64,000 nucleotides of DNA from positions 1-64,000 of the forward strand of contig NZ_LR027859.1 in NCBI RefSeq assembly GCF_900607235.1, written 5' to 3'. This DNA is from Olivibacter jilunii. Its GTDB lineage: Bacteria; Bacteroidota; Bacteroidia; Sphingobacteriales; Sphingobacteriaceae. A program made the translations under genes and the position numbers. Numbering within the stretch: position 1 is the first letter of the stretch; each line of letters opens with the position of its first letter. Of this stretch, positions 1-8,089 are shown in pieces. The notes beneath the pieces are model-generated. The model was given only the letters and a program-made list of their open reading frames with translations. It was not told the DNA's origin and did not search any database.

Positions 1-100
1 TCACCGACATGCTACACTCCCTGTCCAGTTTCCCTTCCAGATAAGTCGGTTGATGATAGGCTTCAAAGAACACTCGCCTAATACCTCGCTACAGGTATAT

Positions 101-1015
101 TTATTGCACATCCAGTACGGGCGCATCTGTAACCGCATTATAACAGCCATACAGCGTCCCCCTTGTGGTTGGATCAGTCTGAGAAGGATTATTAAAAGCA
201 TATTCTAAAGCAACATCAATCTTTTTATTGAACTGGGTCGATAGTTCTTCTTCCCTGTTACTATAAATCTTGTCCAGTGCTTCTTTATTGGAAGCTAAGG
301 CCAGCTGTATTAAGCGTTTGACATTGGTATCAGTTATGCGAATTTTTGACCAGTGGTTGAAAATTTCCTGAAGCTCACAACCAACTGTATGGCTGATCCC
401 TAACAGCTTATGCGCTTTTTTTAGCTTTTCATGTGCACTGACTGTATGCCGTATTTTAACTATCCTTTCTGTTGCCCGAAGGGCAGCATTAAGACTATTA
501 TTGCAAACGATCCTGATCGGTGTAAATGCAGCCGTAATACTATTTGTCCCGTCATGCGCAGTGGTAAGGAAAATATATTGATCTATCAGATCATCACGGC
601 CAACCCTGATAAAGTCAGGCAATTTAGCTGTGATAAATATGCGTTCTCCCTTTCCCAATACACCGGCCGTTTCATACAGAATCCCATTTTTTGCCCCGAC
701 AATGCTATCAAAAAATTCGAATGCGAAAACGTTCTGTACAACTTCATAATCTTTGCCGACGTTCTCGCCTAAAACTTCCTCGTTATCGGTTCGATAGGTA
801 AAAAAACTGTTTTCCGAAAACTGTTCTTTTCCGCTCGGGAAAACCTGCTTATTGGGTGATTTTGCAACTTCATAATTAAGCCCCGCATATTTTATGGCTT
901 CCTCGCTTGTGGGGTAATCCTGCAATATTGTACCTAGGCCATGCCAGGGGATTTCCTTCACACTGAAAAAAGAATGTTCTCCCATTTCTGAATTATAATT
1001 TATATTGTGTGCCAT
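101..1015 (-). CDS. DUF932 (phage/plasmid-like, TIGR03299 type) protein
   Basis: A 304-aa cytosolic protein with no signal peptide. The N-terminal stretch with MGEHSFFSVKEIPWHGLG and the following 'TSEEAIKYAGLNYEV' match the start of DUF932/TIGR03299 proteins, which are common on phages, plasmids and ICEs; their biochemical role is not established. Translation starts at an ATG that overlaps the upstream small gene by 23 bp, so it lies at the distal end of the minus-strand transfer operon. No catalytic residues can be named. The family call is fairly secure, the function is unknown. The 100 bases to its left hold no complete gene. Confidence 0.85.
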   Translation of the reverse strand: MAHNINYNSEMGEHSFFSVKEIPWHGLGTILQDYPTSEEAIKYAGLNYEVAKSPNKQVFPSGKEQFSENSFFTYRTDNEEVLGENVGKDYEVVQNVFAFEFFDSIVGAKNGILYETAGVLGKGERIFITAKLPDFIRVGRDDLIDQYIFLTTAHDGTNSITAAFTPIRIVCNNSLNAALRATERIVKIRHTVSAHEKLKKAHKLLGISHTVGCELQEIFNHWSKIRITDTNVKRLIQLALASNKEALDKIYSNREEELSTQFNKKIDVALEYAFNNPSQTDPTTRGTLYGCYNAVTDAPVLDVQ

Positions 1016-1256
1016 TTCCTCTAATTTTTATTTTACGGTTTTCGGTCATTGTTGCATGCTCACAGATAAAAGCCGTTAACTGAACCTGAAACTCTCTAGG
1101 GTTTTCTTCTCTGAATACTTCGCCGTAACCTTCCCAATAAAGCCCGTCCAAATACTCTAAAAATGCTGTTTCCATAACATGGGTAATTAATTTGCCCCTC
1201 GCCGTAAATGACAAGGGGCATCCATAACTAAGCAGGTAGTTGAATTTCACCTTCAA
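993..1256 (-). CDS. Small hypothetical ICE protein
   Basis: An open frame of up to 87 aa, rich in aromatic and acidic residues (EYLDGLYWEGYGEVFREEN), sitting between and overlapping two minus-strand genes, which suggests a translated operon member. I do not recognise the family. The start is uncertain: the listed 5' end is a TTG, a GTG follows at 1250 and the first ATG is at 1175, giving a 60-residue product. The conserved-looking part is after that ATG. A 6-bp GCCCCT/AGGGGC stem lies in the mRNA before the ATG. Confidence 0.5.
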   Translation of the reverse strand: MKVKFNYLLSYGCPLSFTARGKLITHVMETAFLEYLDGLYWEGYGEVFREENPREFQVQLTAFICEHATMTENRKIKIRGNGTQYKL

Positions 1257-1740
1257 TCTCGGCTAATCTATCCATACAAAGCGTGTTGATGTATTCGGCT
1301 ACCTTTTTGATGATGTAAGGGTTTTTAGTGATAAACTCTCTCCGCTTATCGTCCCCGATCGATAGTACGCAGCCCTGAAAATGGTTGCTATCGGTTTCTT
1401 CCGCATCGTCTTTCTGCGCTACTTCAAAAGCATTAAGTGTATCAATAGTATCGATCAGCTTATCCCGTTGGATTTTTCGACGGTGCAATTCTTCCACAAG
1501 CTTCAAGGTGCTTTCTAAGTTCAGTGCAAGTTTTTCCAGTTTTGGAGCTGTTTCTGCCGCTTTCGGCTCTTTTTGTTCAGCTATTGAAGAAGCTTCTTTT
1601 TTTGTATCTATAGTCTTATCCTGCTGTTTTTCCTGAGGCAAAGAAGGTTTTACATTGTCCTGTGGTTTAACTCCATTTTGCACACTGTTCTTTACAATAT
1701 TCTCCAAATTGCTTTTGCTATTTATTTCTATAGTTTTCAT
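1228..1740 (-). CDS. Hypothetical protein with charged, low-complexity N-terminus
   Basis: 170 aa starting from an ATG. Residues 1-75 are rich in K, Q, E, S and A and look disordered; residues 70-105 (LEKLALNLESTLKLVEELHRR) look like an amphipathic helix or short coiled coil; the C-terminal part is compact and acidic. There is no signal peptide or membrane segment. It overlaps the next minus-strand gene by 29 bp, which points to coupled translation. I do not recognise a named family. It is probably a cytosolic ICE accessory protein; its function cannot be inferred from what is visible. Confidence 0.6.
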   Translation of the reverse strand: MKTIEINSKSNLENIVKNSVQNGVKPQDNVKPSLPQEKQQDKTIDTKKEASSIAEQKEPKAAETAPKLEKLALNLESTLKLVEELHRRKIQRDKLIDTIDTLNAFEVAQKDDAEETDSNHFQGCVLSIGDDKRREFITKNPYIIKKVAEYINTLCMDRLAEIEGEIQLPA

Positions 1741-2179
1741 AATTTCTATTTTTTGATGTCAATAATTCTGTTTGTGTAATTTCTTTTCTGGAGCAGAGCG
1801 AGCGGAAAGCCGCTTCGTTCTGCTGCTGCCTGTCATCAATGGCGGGCTTCTGCCTTTAATTTTTTTCATAGCGCCTAACTTTTAAGTCCTTCGGGCGCAG
1901 GGGCCCTCCGGCAATTGTTAAGCAGCCTCACCTTAATAGAATCCCCATCCGTGCAAGGCTTTGCCGAAAAAAATACGCTCGCGAGGAACGAGCGAGGAAG
2001 ATTTTTTTCGAGCAAACCAACGGGCAGGCTTGCTCGGGTGGGGATTGTTTAATTTTTTTGCTAACGAATCGCCGGGGGTACGCAATCACTAAGCGTTTTA
2101 TGGGTTAAAGGAATATTAAACAAAGGGTTTGACCTAAACAGAAAGCAACTGGCGGCCGAGGAACGAGGCTCCCTGTTGC
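1741..2179. other. Long non-coding stretch with GAGGAACGAG repeats and hairpins
   Basis: No gene of credible composition is seen over about 440 bases. The DNA is rich in short inverted repeats, for example CGCTCG...CGAGCG near 1976-1995, and in repeated GAGGAACGAG words near 1984 and 2158. The word composition differs from the flanking genes, with G/C-rich blocks separated by A/T runs. It may be the leader of the genes to the left, a structured RNA or a remnant; nothing visible decides between these. Confidence 0.4.
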
Positions 2180-2228
2180 AAAAAAAAGAGGATAGCGGCT
2201 TCAAGGCACGAAGAAGCGGCTATCCTCT
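2180..2228 (-). terminator. Rho-independent terminator after the lipoprotein gene
   Basis: Two 16-base arms (2187-2202 and 2213-2228) pair with a single mismatch, separated by a 10-base loop. On the minus strand the stem is followed by a run of eight T (plus-strand A-run 2180-2187). It lies 47 bp beyond the stop codon of the minus-strand lipoprotein gene ending at 2275. Confidence 0.85.
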
Positions 2229-2274
2229 TGCATTTTACAGAAGTTTATATAAAAAAGTTGATGGTACTATATTC

Positions 2275-2730
2275 TCAATCGCTGACTTTTGTATAGATCA
2301 GTGTTTCACCATCATCTCTTGGCCATTCCATTATTGCTTTATCAAGATTAAATTTGAGAATTTTCACACCTCCTCTTAGCTGACCTACGATACGCAGCGT
2401 GGTATCACTGGTCTGAAAATCCGCAACCAATATAGATCCCGGCTTTCCCTTATTCCACACCCCGGCAACTTTATTCATAGGACGTTTGGGGTCATCCTTT
2501 TTTGCATTGCTCCAATGGGCTATTACCTGAACATCAAATTTCCCTTCATCTGCTGATTTGATTTCCACCGTATCTTTGTAATAGTCAAAGATGGATTCAC
2601 TTTGAGATGCATATTTACCAATTAGCTGATCTTGTAAATTTGATTCCCCCTTCTTTGGTGATGAACAGGAAAACGTAAAAGATGAAACAGATAGCAAAAC
2701 GATCCATCTAACTTTTTTGTATACTTTCAT
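2275..2730 (-). CDS. Putative lipoprotein of unknown function
   Basis: 151 aa. The N-terminus has a lysine-rich start, a hydrophobic stretch and a lipobox-like FTFSCSS, so the mature protein is probably a lipid-anchored envelope protein with its Cys near residue 22. The rest is soluble and beta-rich looking (GKFDVQVIAHWSN, TTLRIVGQLRGGVKILKF). I recognise no enzyme motif. It stands alone, with its own terminator downstream and the H1-like gene's terminator upstream, so it is probably a single-gene transcript within the ICE. Confidence 0.7.
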   Translation of the reverse strand: MKVYKKVRWIVLLSVSSFTFSCSSPKKGESNLQDQLIGKYASQSESIFDYYKDTVEIKSADEGKFDVQVIAHWSNAKKDDPKRPMNKVAGVWNKGKPGSILVADFQTSDTTLRIVGQLRGGVKILKFNLDKAIMEWPRDDGETLIYTKVSD

Positions 2731-2819
2731 AATCAGGAGTTTAGACTACAAATCAAACATAAGTATTAAACAAGAAGATAAGAAAGTATTATTCGAAACA
2801 GGGTATGTTAGCATACAAA

Positions 2820-2843
2820 AAAAGCCACTATGGTGTGGCTTTT
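2820..2843 (-). terminator. Terminator of the H1-like gene
   Basis: Perfect 9-bp stem (2820-2828 with 2835-2843) and a 6-base loop. On the minus strand it is followed by a T-run, and it starts 18 bp after the stop of the H1-like gene. The T-rich other side means it could also act on plus-strand transcripts. Confidence 0.85.
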
Positions 2844-2860
2844 CTTCTTAACTAAGAAAC

Positions 2861-3037
2861 CTACTTGGCGTTCTTCTTTGCAGTAACTTCGTTGCGTATT
2901 TCCTGCGCCAACGCTTTTGTTTTCTGGAGCGCGTTCCGTAGACGCGTACCTGCTGCTTTGTTTCCTTTCTCATAAAATGCCTGTGCATCTTTTTCAGCAG
3001 ATGCGATCAGTTCTTTCAGTGTTGCAAATTTTTCCAT
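2861..3037 (-). CDS. Histone H1-like (Hc1-type) basic DNA-binding protein
   Basis: 58 aa beginning MEKFATLKELIASAEKDA, followed by an Ala/Lys-rich helix ending in TAKKNAK. Length and composition match Bacteroidetes Hc1-type proteins, small basic proteins that bind and compact DNA. The frame extends upstream through a poorer start to 3091, but the ATG at 3037 begins the recognisable domain and is preferred. It has its own strong terminator. Many Bacteroidetes ICEs carry one such protein; it may coat or compact the element's DNA, which is inference. Confidence 0.8.
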   Translation of the reverse strand: MEKFATLKELIASAEKDAQAFYEKGNKAAGTRLRNALQKTKALAQEIRNEVTAKKNAK

Positions 3038-3120
3038 GATACAGATTGTTTTTAAGATTGAGATATAGAGCTCGTTTTGAAAAGCCCCCAAATCTTTGTG
3101 ATTATAATTGTGTTAATACC

Positions 3121-3157
3121 GAACAATAGGCTTGGCCGGTAACCAAATCTATTGTTC
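3121..3157. repeat. Inverted repeat between H1-like gene and the 327-aa gene
   Basis: GAACAATAG (3121-3129) is matched by a perfect reverse complement at 3149-3157, with an inner TTGG/CCAA pair. There is no T-run after it on the minus strand, so it could be a weak terminator for the gene ending at 3184, an mRNA-end stabiliser, or an operator for the H1-like gene. Confidence 0.5.
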
Positions 3158-3183
3158 AAAACCCTAAAATACGGCAAATCACT

Positions 3184-4167
3184 TTACCGGGCAATACCTG
3201 CCGCTCTTTCCTGCTTATTTTCCCTGGATACTTTATTCTGTTGTTCGGCTTTTATTCCCGGCTTTAAAAATTCTTCCCGTTTTTCAGGTTTACCATTTTC
3301 AAGGAAGAAATTGGCTTTACGAAACCTTACCGAGGCTTCTACATAAACATTAACCGTTTCTCCACTGGCTTTCTCCGCTTTTACAAGCTCCCTATTTCCG
3401 TTCATGATTCCTGTAAAAATCTTTTCCGCCCTTTCTGGATTTTCAAGATCTTTGATATTAAATGATTTGAGTGATTCTTTAAGATCAAAACCATAACTCG
3501 GATCGTGGAATATCCTTGTCGTCAGGTTATTGTACCTGTCACGGGGCTTGTCAGTATTCAGCATCACCCACGCTTTATAAACCATACCCTGTATATTCAA
3601 CAGATCATCCCGGTACACGGCACGTCCCTGCACCAGATTTCCTGCCTGTTCCTTATTGAATCCTTTTCCTTCTTCTACGTAAAATGTCTGTGGTATGGGA
3701 TTGGCATAATAGGCAGATTGGAAAGTTTTTGCTACAAAATTGACCTTTCCATTCTCCATGTTGGCAACCATACTTTTATGGGCAGGGTCTTTTCCGATAG
3801 CAAGTTCGGCGTTTCCTTCCTGCTTTTTGAACAGTTCAATAGCTTCATTAACGTTATCAAGCTTCTTGACTATGTTTTTGCCATCTTCGCCTTTGAGGAT
3901 AACCATATATTTCTGACCGATCTCCAGTGGGTCGACCTTATTGTGTACGGCGTCAAATTTGTTGAAATAATAGAAATCCGATTGGCTGGATTTTTTGTAA
4001 TGCAGCGTAAAATCAATCTGTCCTTTTGCCGTTGCAGGCATACTGTCATATGCTTTAAATTCGGGAACACCCAATTTGATATTTTCTTCAATCTGTGCAA
4101 TGGTTTTTGGGCTAAAACCAAGGTTTTTAGCTTCGTCGATTCTATCTTCTAAATTGTTCAGATTCAT
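3184..4167 (-). CDS. Hypothetical ICE protein, DUF3945/DUF4099-like
   Basis: 327 aa, soluble. The middle (NLVQGRAVYRDDLLNIQG and KAWVMLNTDKPRDRYNN) resembles the DUF3945-type repeats of Bacteroidetes mobile-element proteins, in which a short beta-rich unit with 'QGRAV' recurs. The C-terminus is Lys/Glu/Gln-rich and looks disordered. It stands right after traM, where TraN is expected in CTnDOT-like elements, but it has no signal peptide and does not resemble TraN/VirB9. Function is unknown; DUF3945 proteins are usually found near topoisomerase or transfer genes. Confidence 0.6.
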   Translation of the reverse strand: MNLNNLEDRIDEAKNLGFSPKTIAQIEENIKLGVPEFKAYDSMPATAKGQIDFTLHYKKSSQSDFYYFNKFDAVHNKVDPLEIGQKYMVILKGEDGKNIVKKLDNVNEAIELFKKQEGNAELAIGKDPAHKSMVANMENGKVNFVAKTFQSAYYANPIPQTFYVEEGKGFNKEQAGNLVQGRAVYRDDLLNIQGMVYKAWVMLNTDKPRDRYNNLTTRIFHDPSYGFDLKESLKSFNIKDLENPERAEKIFTGIMNGNRELVKAEKASGETVNVYVEASVRFRKANFFLENGKPEKREEFLKPGIKAEQQNKVSRENKQERAAGIAR

Positions 4168-4250
4168 AACATTTAATTTTTAATTTACGGATATTGTTAA
4201 ATATGAAATGGTTGTTTTCTTCTCCTTTTAGGAGGGCGGGCTCTTCCAAC

Positions 4251-5336
4251 CTATCTAGTGTTTTTTAAATCATTGTTCTTTAAGAGTACAGACTCCCCGG
4301 CTTTTACCTTAACCTTTATTTTGCGAACTTTTTTGCTGATTATGTTTTTAGCGGCCTCCATACCGGCACCCGCTACCTGCGTGGCAATGGAGCCATCTAG
4401 CCCGTACATACCAATTCCACGCACCAGATTGTCCGTCCCAAGATTTGCGGCTTCCGTGATGACCGCTTCGGGAGCGTAAAGACCCTCCATTCCATCGAGA
4501 CTATAAACGCTTAGGTTTACGGGGATAATCGATGTTCCCAAACGGATATTGCGGATATTTAGCATAATCCGTTGATTCGCTATCCGGCAGGTAGCGAACA
4601 GATAAAAGCCTTTGGGAATATGATGGCCCTTGATGACCATACTATCCTGCAACTGAAGCCTTACCGTAGCTCCCTGTACTACTTTTTGTTTATTGGTAAT
4701 GATCGCCGGTATTGCCCTGAAAAGGCTATCCTCGGCTGCAATCATCTCTTTTTCGCTTTGGAGCTTTTCTTTGACCCGGTCCGGGTGCTGAATATCCAGA
4801 ATCGTCTGGAGTAGTCCATTGAGCTGCTCCACCTCTCTATCATCAGAGCTGTCTGCATGCATGCTTTTCATCAAAGATTCCAGCCGATCTACTTCGCTGT
4901 TCATCTCTGATTTGGGTCTTGGTTCCACCATTGGATTTTCAGCTACAACCGCAAAAGGAAATTTTTTCTGTTTTTCTTGTGGCCTGCTGATTTCCTGCCG
5001 GATTGCTTTTAGCTTTTCATCAATTTCCTCGGCTTTTGGATTTTCCTCTGGCGAGAAACCCAGCCTGTTTATGACATTTTCAATACCCTCCTGCTTTTTT
5101 TCCTCATCCCTCGTCGCCTGCCGGTAAAAATCCATCTTATCACGGGGTTGATTTTTTTGCCTGAATGCAGCATTAGGTAATTCCGTATTGATGCCTTTTT
5201 TTTCGATTTGAGCATCGTCCTTTGTTCCCTTACCGCCCCCTAATGTATAAAATGCAAATACCAAAAAGGGCATTACGAGCAATGGCAAGAAAAGCCATAT
5301 TTTACGGGTGTCTCTCTTTTTTTCCTGTTCTATCAT
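4251..5336 (-). CDS. traM: Conjugative transposon protein TraM (VirB10-like role)
   Basis: About 361 aa. Starts MIEQEKKRDTRKIWLF; a single membrane segment follows (FLPLLVMPFLVFAFYTL), then a long charged, Pro/Glu-rich periplasmic linker and a C-terminal folded domain (QGATVRLQLQDSMVIKGHHI ... GMYGLDGSIATQVAG). This is the architecture of Bacteroidetes TraM, thought to bridge inner and outer membranes in the mating-pair apparatus. The open frame runs further upstream to 5447, but that part overlaps the small upstream gene and gives nonsense, so the ATG at 5336 is chosen. It is the last clear tra gene seen; traN does not follow. Confidence 0.9.
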   Translation of the reverse strand: MIEQEKKRDTRKIWLFLPLLVMPFLVFAFYTLGGGKGTKDDAQIEKKGINTELPNAAFRQKNQPRDKMDFYRQATRDEEKKQEGIENVINRLGFSPEENPKAEEIDEKLKAIRQEISRPQEKQKKFPFAVVAENPMVEPRPKSEMNSEVDRLESLMKSMHADSSDDREVEQLNGLLQTILDIQHPDRVKEKLQSEKEMIAAEDSLFRAIPAIITNKQKVVQGATVRLQLQDSMVIKGHHIPKGFYLFATCRIANQRIMLNIRNIRLGTSIIPVNLSVYSLDGMEGLYAPEAVITEAANLGTDNLVRGIGMYGLDGSIATQVAGAGMEAAKNIISKKVRKIKVKVKAGESVLLKNNDLKNTR

Positions 5337-5362
5337 GATATTGTTTTTTTTGATGATCAATT

Positions 5363-5590
5363 TCAATTCAGTGCCCGGACCAACAGGTAAATACAGTAAG
5401 CTCCAATAGAGAGAAAGCATAAGAGGAAAGCGGATAGCAAAACCCATCGGGGTAAGCCACTGGCCTTTTTATTCAAAAAGGAAGCAAACCGTTGTTGTCC
5501 CTTAACGATTTTCATCGCTATCCGGTAAGCCGTTTCATCCTGTTCATGTTGCTGCTGCTTCCTATCCTGTTGTTTCCTGTAGAGTTTCAT
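5363..5590 (-). CDS. Small single-membrane-segment protein in the traL position
   Basis: 75 aa with a charged Gln/Lys-rich N-terminus (KLYRKQQDRKQQQHEQ) and one C-terminal membrane helix (WVLLSAFLLCFLSIGAYCIYLL). The ATG at 5590 overlaps the traK stop as ATGA, which fixes the start and shows translational coupling. It stands between traK and traM, exactly where a small TraL protein is found in Bacteroidetes conjugative transposons. The sequence is too short and variable to prove homology to TraL; position is the main argument. Confidence 0.75.
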   Translation of the reverse strand: MKLYRKQQDRKQQQHEQDETAYRIAMKIVKGQQRFASFLNKKASGLPRWVLLSAFLLCFLSIGAYCIYLLVRALN

Positions 5591-6198
5591 GGCAACTGGT
5601 TTTCGTTTTTGAGGACTTCCCAATGCTCTATCAGAAAGCCATGTGGGTTATTATCGGTCTGTTGCTTTAAGTCGCGTACTTTCCCTTTGGTGACCAGTCT
5701 CTTCAATGCCGTGCTGGTTGAGCGGGTGAGCTTTTGGGTAGCATAACAGATAAATGTGTAGGGATATTGGTCTATATCAAGCACGGTGCTGTCCACCTCA
5801 ATTTCCTGTGAGATATTGGCCGAGATCAGGTTGTTGTAATAACCCGATTCCTTCAGGTTGTCATACTGCTTCTTGGCAGACTCGTCCGCGAGATAAAATG
5901 CCTTTGAAACACTGGTCTCTATGGCTTTATCGTCCGGAATGAGGTTAAAAAAGTAATAGTGGAACGTTTTGATATGATCCCGTAGCTCAACAGGCAGGTT
6001 ACCTTGCCTATGTGTTGCAAGGGCTTCCATCACCTTCCCGTTATATAGAATATAAATCCGTTGCTGAGCTGCTTCTACCATCTGATAGCTTTTGTAGGCA
6101 CAGAAACAGACTGTCAGAACATTGGCCAATATCAGGGCGATACTGAACCTTTTTATATGCCTGAAGGCCGTATCAATATTTCTGAACTGTGTAAACAT
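5587..6198 (-). CDS. traK: Conjugative transposon protein TraK (VirB8-like role)
   Basis: 203 aa. A short cytoplasmic N-terminus (MFTQFRNIDTAFRHIKRFS) is followed by one membrane helix (ALILANVLTVCFCAYKSYQ) and a periplasmic domain with YILYNGKVMEAL and FHYYFFNLIPDDKAIE, which are typical of Bacteroidetes TraK. The family has the size and topology of the VirB8 scaffold of type IV secretion systems. It ends in a 4-bp ATGA overlap with the small traL-position gene. Family call is secure; the VirB8 analogy is established for related elements by topology. Confidence 0.93.
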   Translation of the reverse strand: MFTQFRNIDTAFRHIKRFSIALILANVLTVCFCAYKSYQMVEAAQQRIYILYNGKVMEALATHRQGNLPVELRDHIKTFHYYFFNLIPDDKAIETSVSKAFYLADESAKKQYDNLKESGYYNNLISANISQEIEVDSTVLDIDQYPYTFICYATQKLTRSTSTALKRLVTKGKVRDLKQQTDNNPHGFLIEHWEVLKNENQLP

Positions 6199-6218
6199 AG
6201 GCTTGTCTTTAATTTGAA

Positions 6219-7430
6219 TTATTTACCGGAAAGCTTGTCATAGAGGTAGGCTCCTCCTTTTCCCATTGTACCTGATGCACCATATGAGCCCGAACCTTCC
6301 TGCTGCCCGGAATATTGTTTTCCGGCCTGTAAGATGTTGGAACCTCCCTGCATTACACCAGCAGCCCCACCTGTCGCCAAACCTCCCGCGGCCATGGCCG
6401 AAGTGGTTACGATACTGGTTACTTTCTGCAACATCGCATTGGCTCCTCCTGCCTGCACCACGTAGTTAGCTACATTGGGAACAGTGAAATACCCTACAAT
6501 TCCGATCAGCATAAATATCAGGTAAGCGGTATCATAGGTACTGAAAAAGGTGTCACCTGACTGGCCGATCTGTCCGATATCTATTTTGAGCATATTCTCC
6601 TGAATTTTGCCAAGTATACTTCCGAATATGTTACTGATGGGAAGCCATAAAAAGACGTTGATATACCGGGCAAGCCATTGGACAAGCGATTGCTGGAAAC
6701 CATCAAAGACCGCTATACCAAGCACAAAGGGCCCTAGTATGGAGAGCACGATCAAGAAAAATGTCCGGATCGTATTGATGCACAGAGAAGCAGCTGCGAA
6801 AACAACCTGCAAAACCTCACTCATCCATTGCTTTACCGAATTGCGGAAATTGTAAGATTGTTTCTCCATCCAGAACTGCATATCGTGGCCCAGTCCTTCC
6901 AAAAGTCCCTCGCCGGAGCCGTTCTCGTTTTCGGGATACTTGTATTTATACCATTCGGAACGATCGCCGTTACCGTCTTCTCCGACATAAATATTATACA
7001 GATCGGATTTTTTTACTGCCGCCTCTTTTTGTTTCAGGAGTGCTATTATTGCATCATTACTGTCTCTGACCATTGCCCCAGTGGCAAGCACAGTCGGTTG
7101 CAGTACACCGTTCATCAGATCGATAACCGCGGGAAAAAACATAATGGCAAGACCAAGACCGAATGGACGCAAAAGCGGATAAAAATCGATGGATTCAGCG
7201 GCCGCAATCTGGCGCCATACACGACTGGCGGTATACCAGAGGGCGCCAAAACCAGCTATGGCACGCGCAACGTCGATGAGTTTTCCGCTTAACGGCTGCA
7301 TGTCGTCCCGCACACTGTCCAGTACGGGCTGCATGCCGCCCAAGGTCTGGGCAATATCCGCGCGACTGGCAAGCGGGAAGACAAGTGCGACAACCGCCAA
7401 CAGGACGGCCGCAAGTTTAATTTTTTTCAT
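6219..7430 (-). CDS. traJ: Conjugative transposon protein TraJ (VirB6-like role)
   Basis: 403 aa polytopic inner-membrane protein. It has an N-terminal signal-like helix, then several long hydrophobic segments (roughly residues 50-75, 85-110, 215-260, 290-330) and a Gly/Ala/Ser-rich C-terminus (GQQEGSGSYGASGTMGKGG). Motifs such as WYTASRVWRQIAAAESIDFY and FFLIVLSILGPFVLGIAVF are those of Bacteroidetes TraJ. It is coupled to the upstream gene by a 4-bp ATGA overlap. The product would form part of the inner-membrane channel of the mating apparatus. Confidence 0.93.
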   Translation of the reverse strand: MKKIKLAAVLLAVVALVFPLASRADIAQTLGGMQPVLDSVRDDMQPLSGKLIDVARAIAGFGALWYTASRVWRQIAAAESIDFYPLLRPFGLGLAIMFFPAVIDLMNGVLQPTVLATGAMVRDSNDAIIALLKQKEAAVKKSDLYNIYVGEDGNGDRSEWYKYKYPENENGSGEGLLEGLGHDMQFWMEKQSYNFRNSVKQWMSEVLQVVFAAASLCINTIRTFFLIVLSILGPFVLGIAVFDGFQQSLVQWLARYINVFLWLPISNIFGSILGKIQENMLKIDIGQIGQSGDTFFSTYDTAYLIFMLIGIVGYFTVPNVANYVVQAGGANAMLQKVTSIVTTSAMAAGGLATGGAAGVMQGGSNILQAGKQYSGQQEGSGSYGASGTMGKGGAYLYDKLSGK

Positions 7431-8089
7431 GGGTTTTTACCGTTAAAAAATTGACTGATACCTTTGATATCATTTATTTCTCTTTTCCTCTGCGCCAGCA
7501 ATACATTACCTGATTCATTGAATTTCCGGAGGAAAAGTAACTTATCCTGTATGTCGTTGTAAATACGGTCGATCTGCGCTAGACGCTCTTCATCGCTCAT
7601 TCTCAATTGAGAGGAAGTGATCACCAGGAGAAGATCCTCCAGGTTGTCTTTGCTCTGGTTCAATAGCCTTCCGTACACATTAGCCATATATTCCAATTCT
7701 CCGGAGTTGAATATTGCCGAACTTCTGAAATGTGATAGTGCGGATCGATATTCCGAATTGATCCTACCTTGCAAGCTGATGATGTCGGCAATCCGTCCAT
7801 ATTTTTTCACTTCGGGACTGACCAGCATCAGGCCATCAAGAAAAACGGTATGCAGGGAAAAGTTGCCCTCTGCTATATTCCTGATCGTATTATAACCATT
7901 GCTGATTATATCATAACCCGTTTTCATATCCCTTAAAATGTTTTTGAACTGGCTCAACTTTTCTGCATTGAGGATCAATTGCTGTATTTCGGTAGACTGC
8001 CCAGATGACCGTAAGGGCAATGCCATTGTTAGGCAGTAAGCAGCTACCGCAAAGAGAAAATACCTGCCTTTTTCAATTAGCTGTTTCAT
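7427..8089 (-). CDS. TraI-position secreted protein, copy 3 (TerB-annotated family)
   Basis: 220 aa with a signal peptide (FLFAVAAYCLTMALPLRSSGQ). The mature part is all-helical: 'LNAEKLSQFKNILRDMKTGYDIISNGYNTI' style helices, then LLLVITSSQLRMSDEERLAQIDRIYND. Proteins of this kind between traG and traJ are often labelled TerB-like; nothing here indicates tellurite resistance. It is a divergent relative of the two upstream genes: all share a '[E/D]LLLVI/VxSxxxxMSDxxRL' block near the C-terminal third. It probably supplies a periplasmic or pilus-associated component, as VirB5-like proteins do. Overlaps its neighbours by 4 and 17 bp. Confidence 0.75.
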   Translation of the reverse strand: MKQLIEKGRYFLFAVAAYCLTMALPLRSSGQSTEIQQLILNAEKLSQFKNILRDMKTGYDIISNGYNTIRNIAEGNFSLHTVFLDGLMLVSPEVKKYGRIADIISLQGRINSEYRSALSHFRSSAIFNSGELEYMANVYGRLLNQSKDNLEDLLLVITSSQLRMSDEERLAQIDRIYNDIQDKLLFLRKFNESGNVLLAQRKREINDIKGISQFFNGKNP

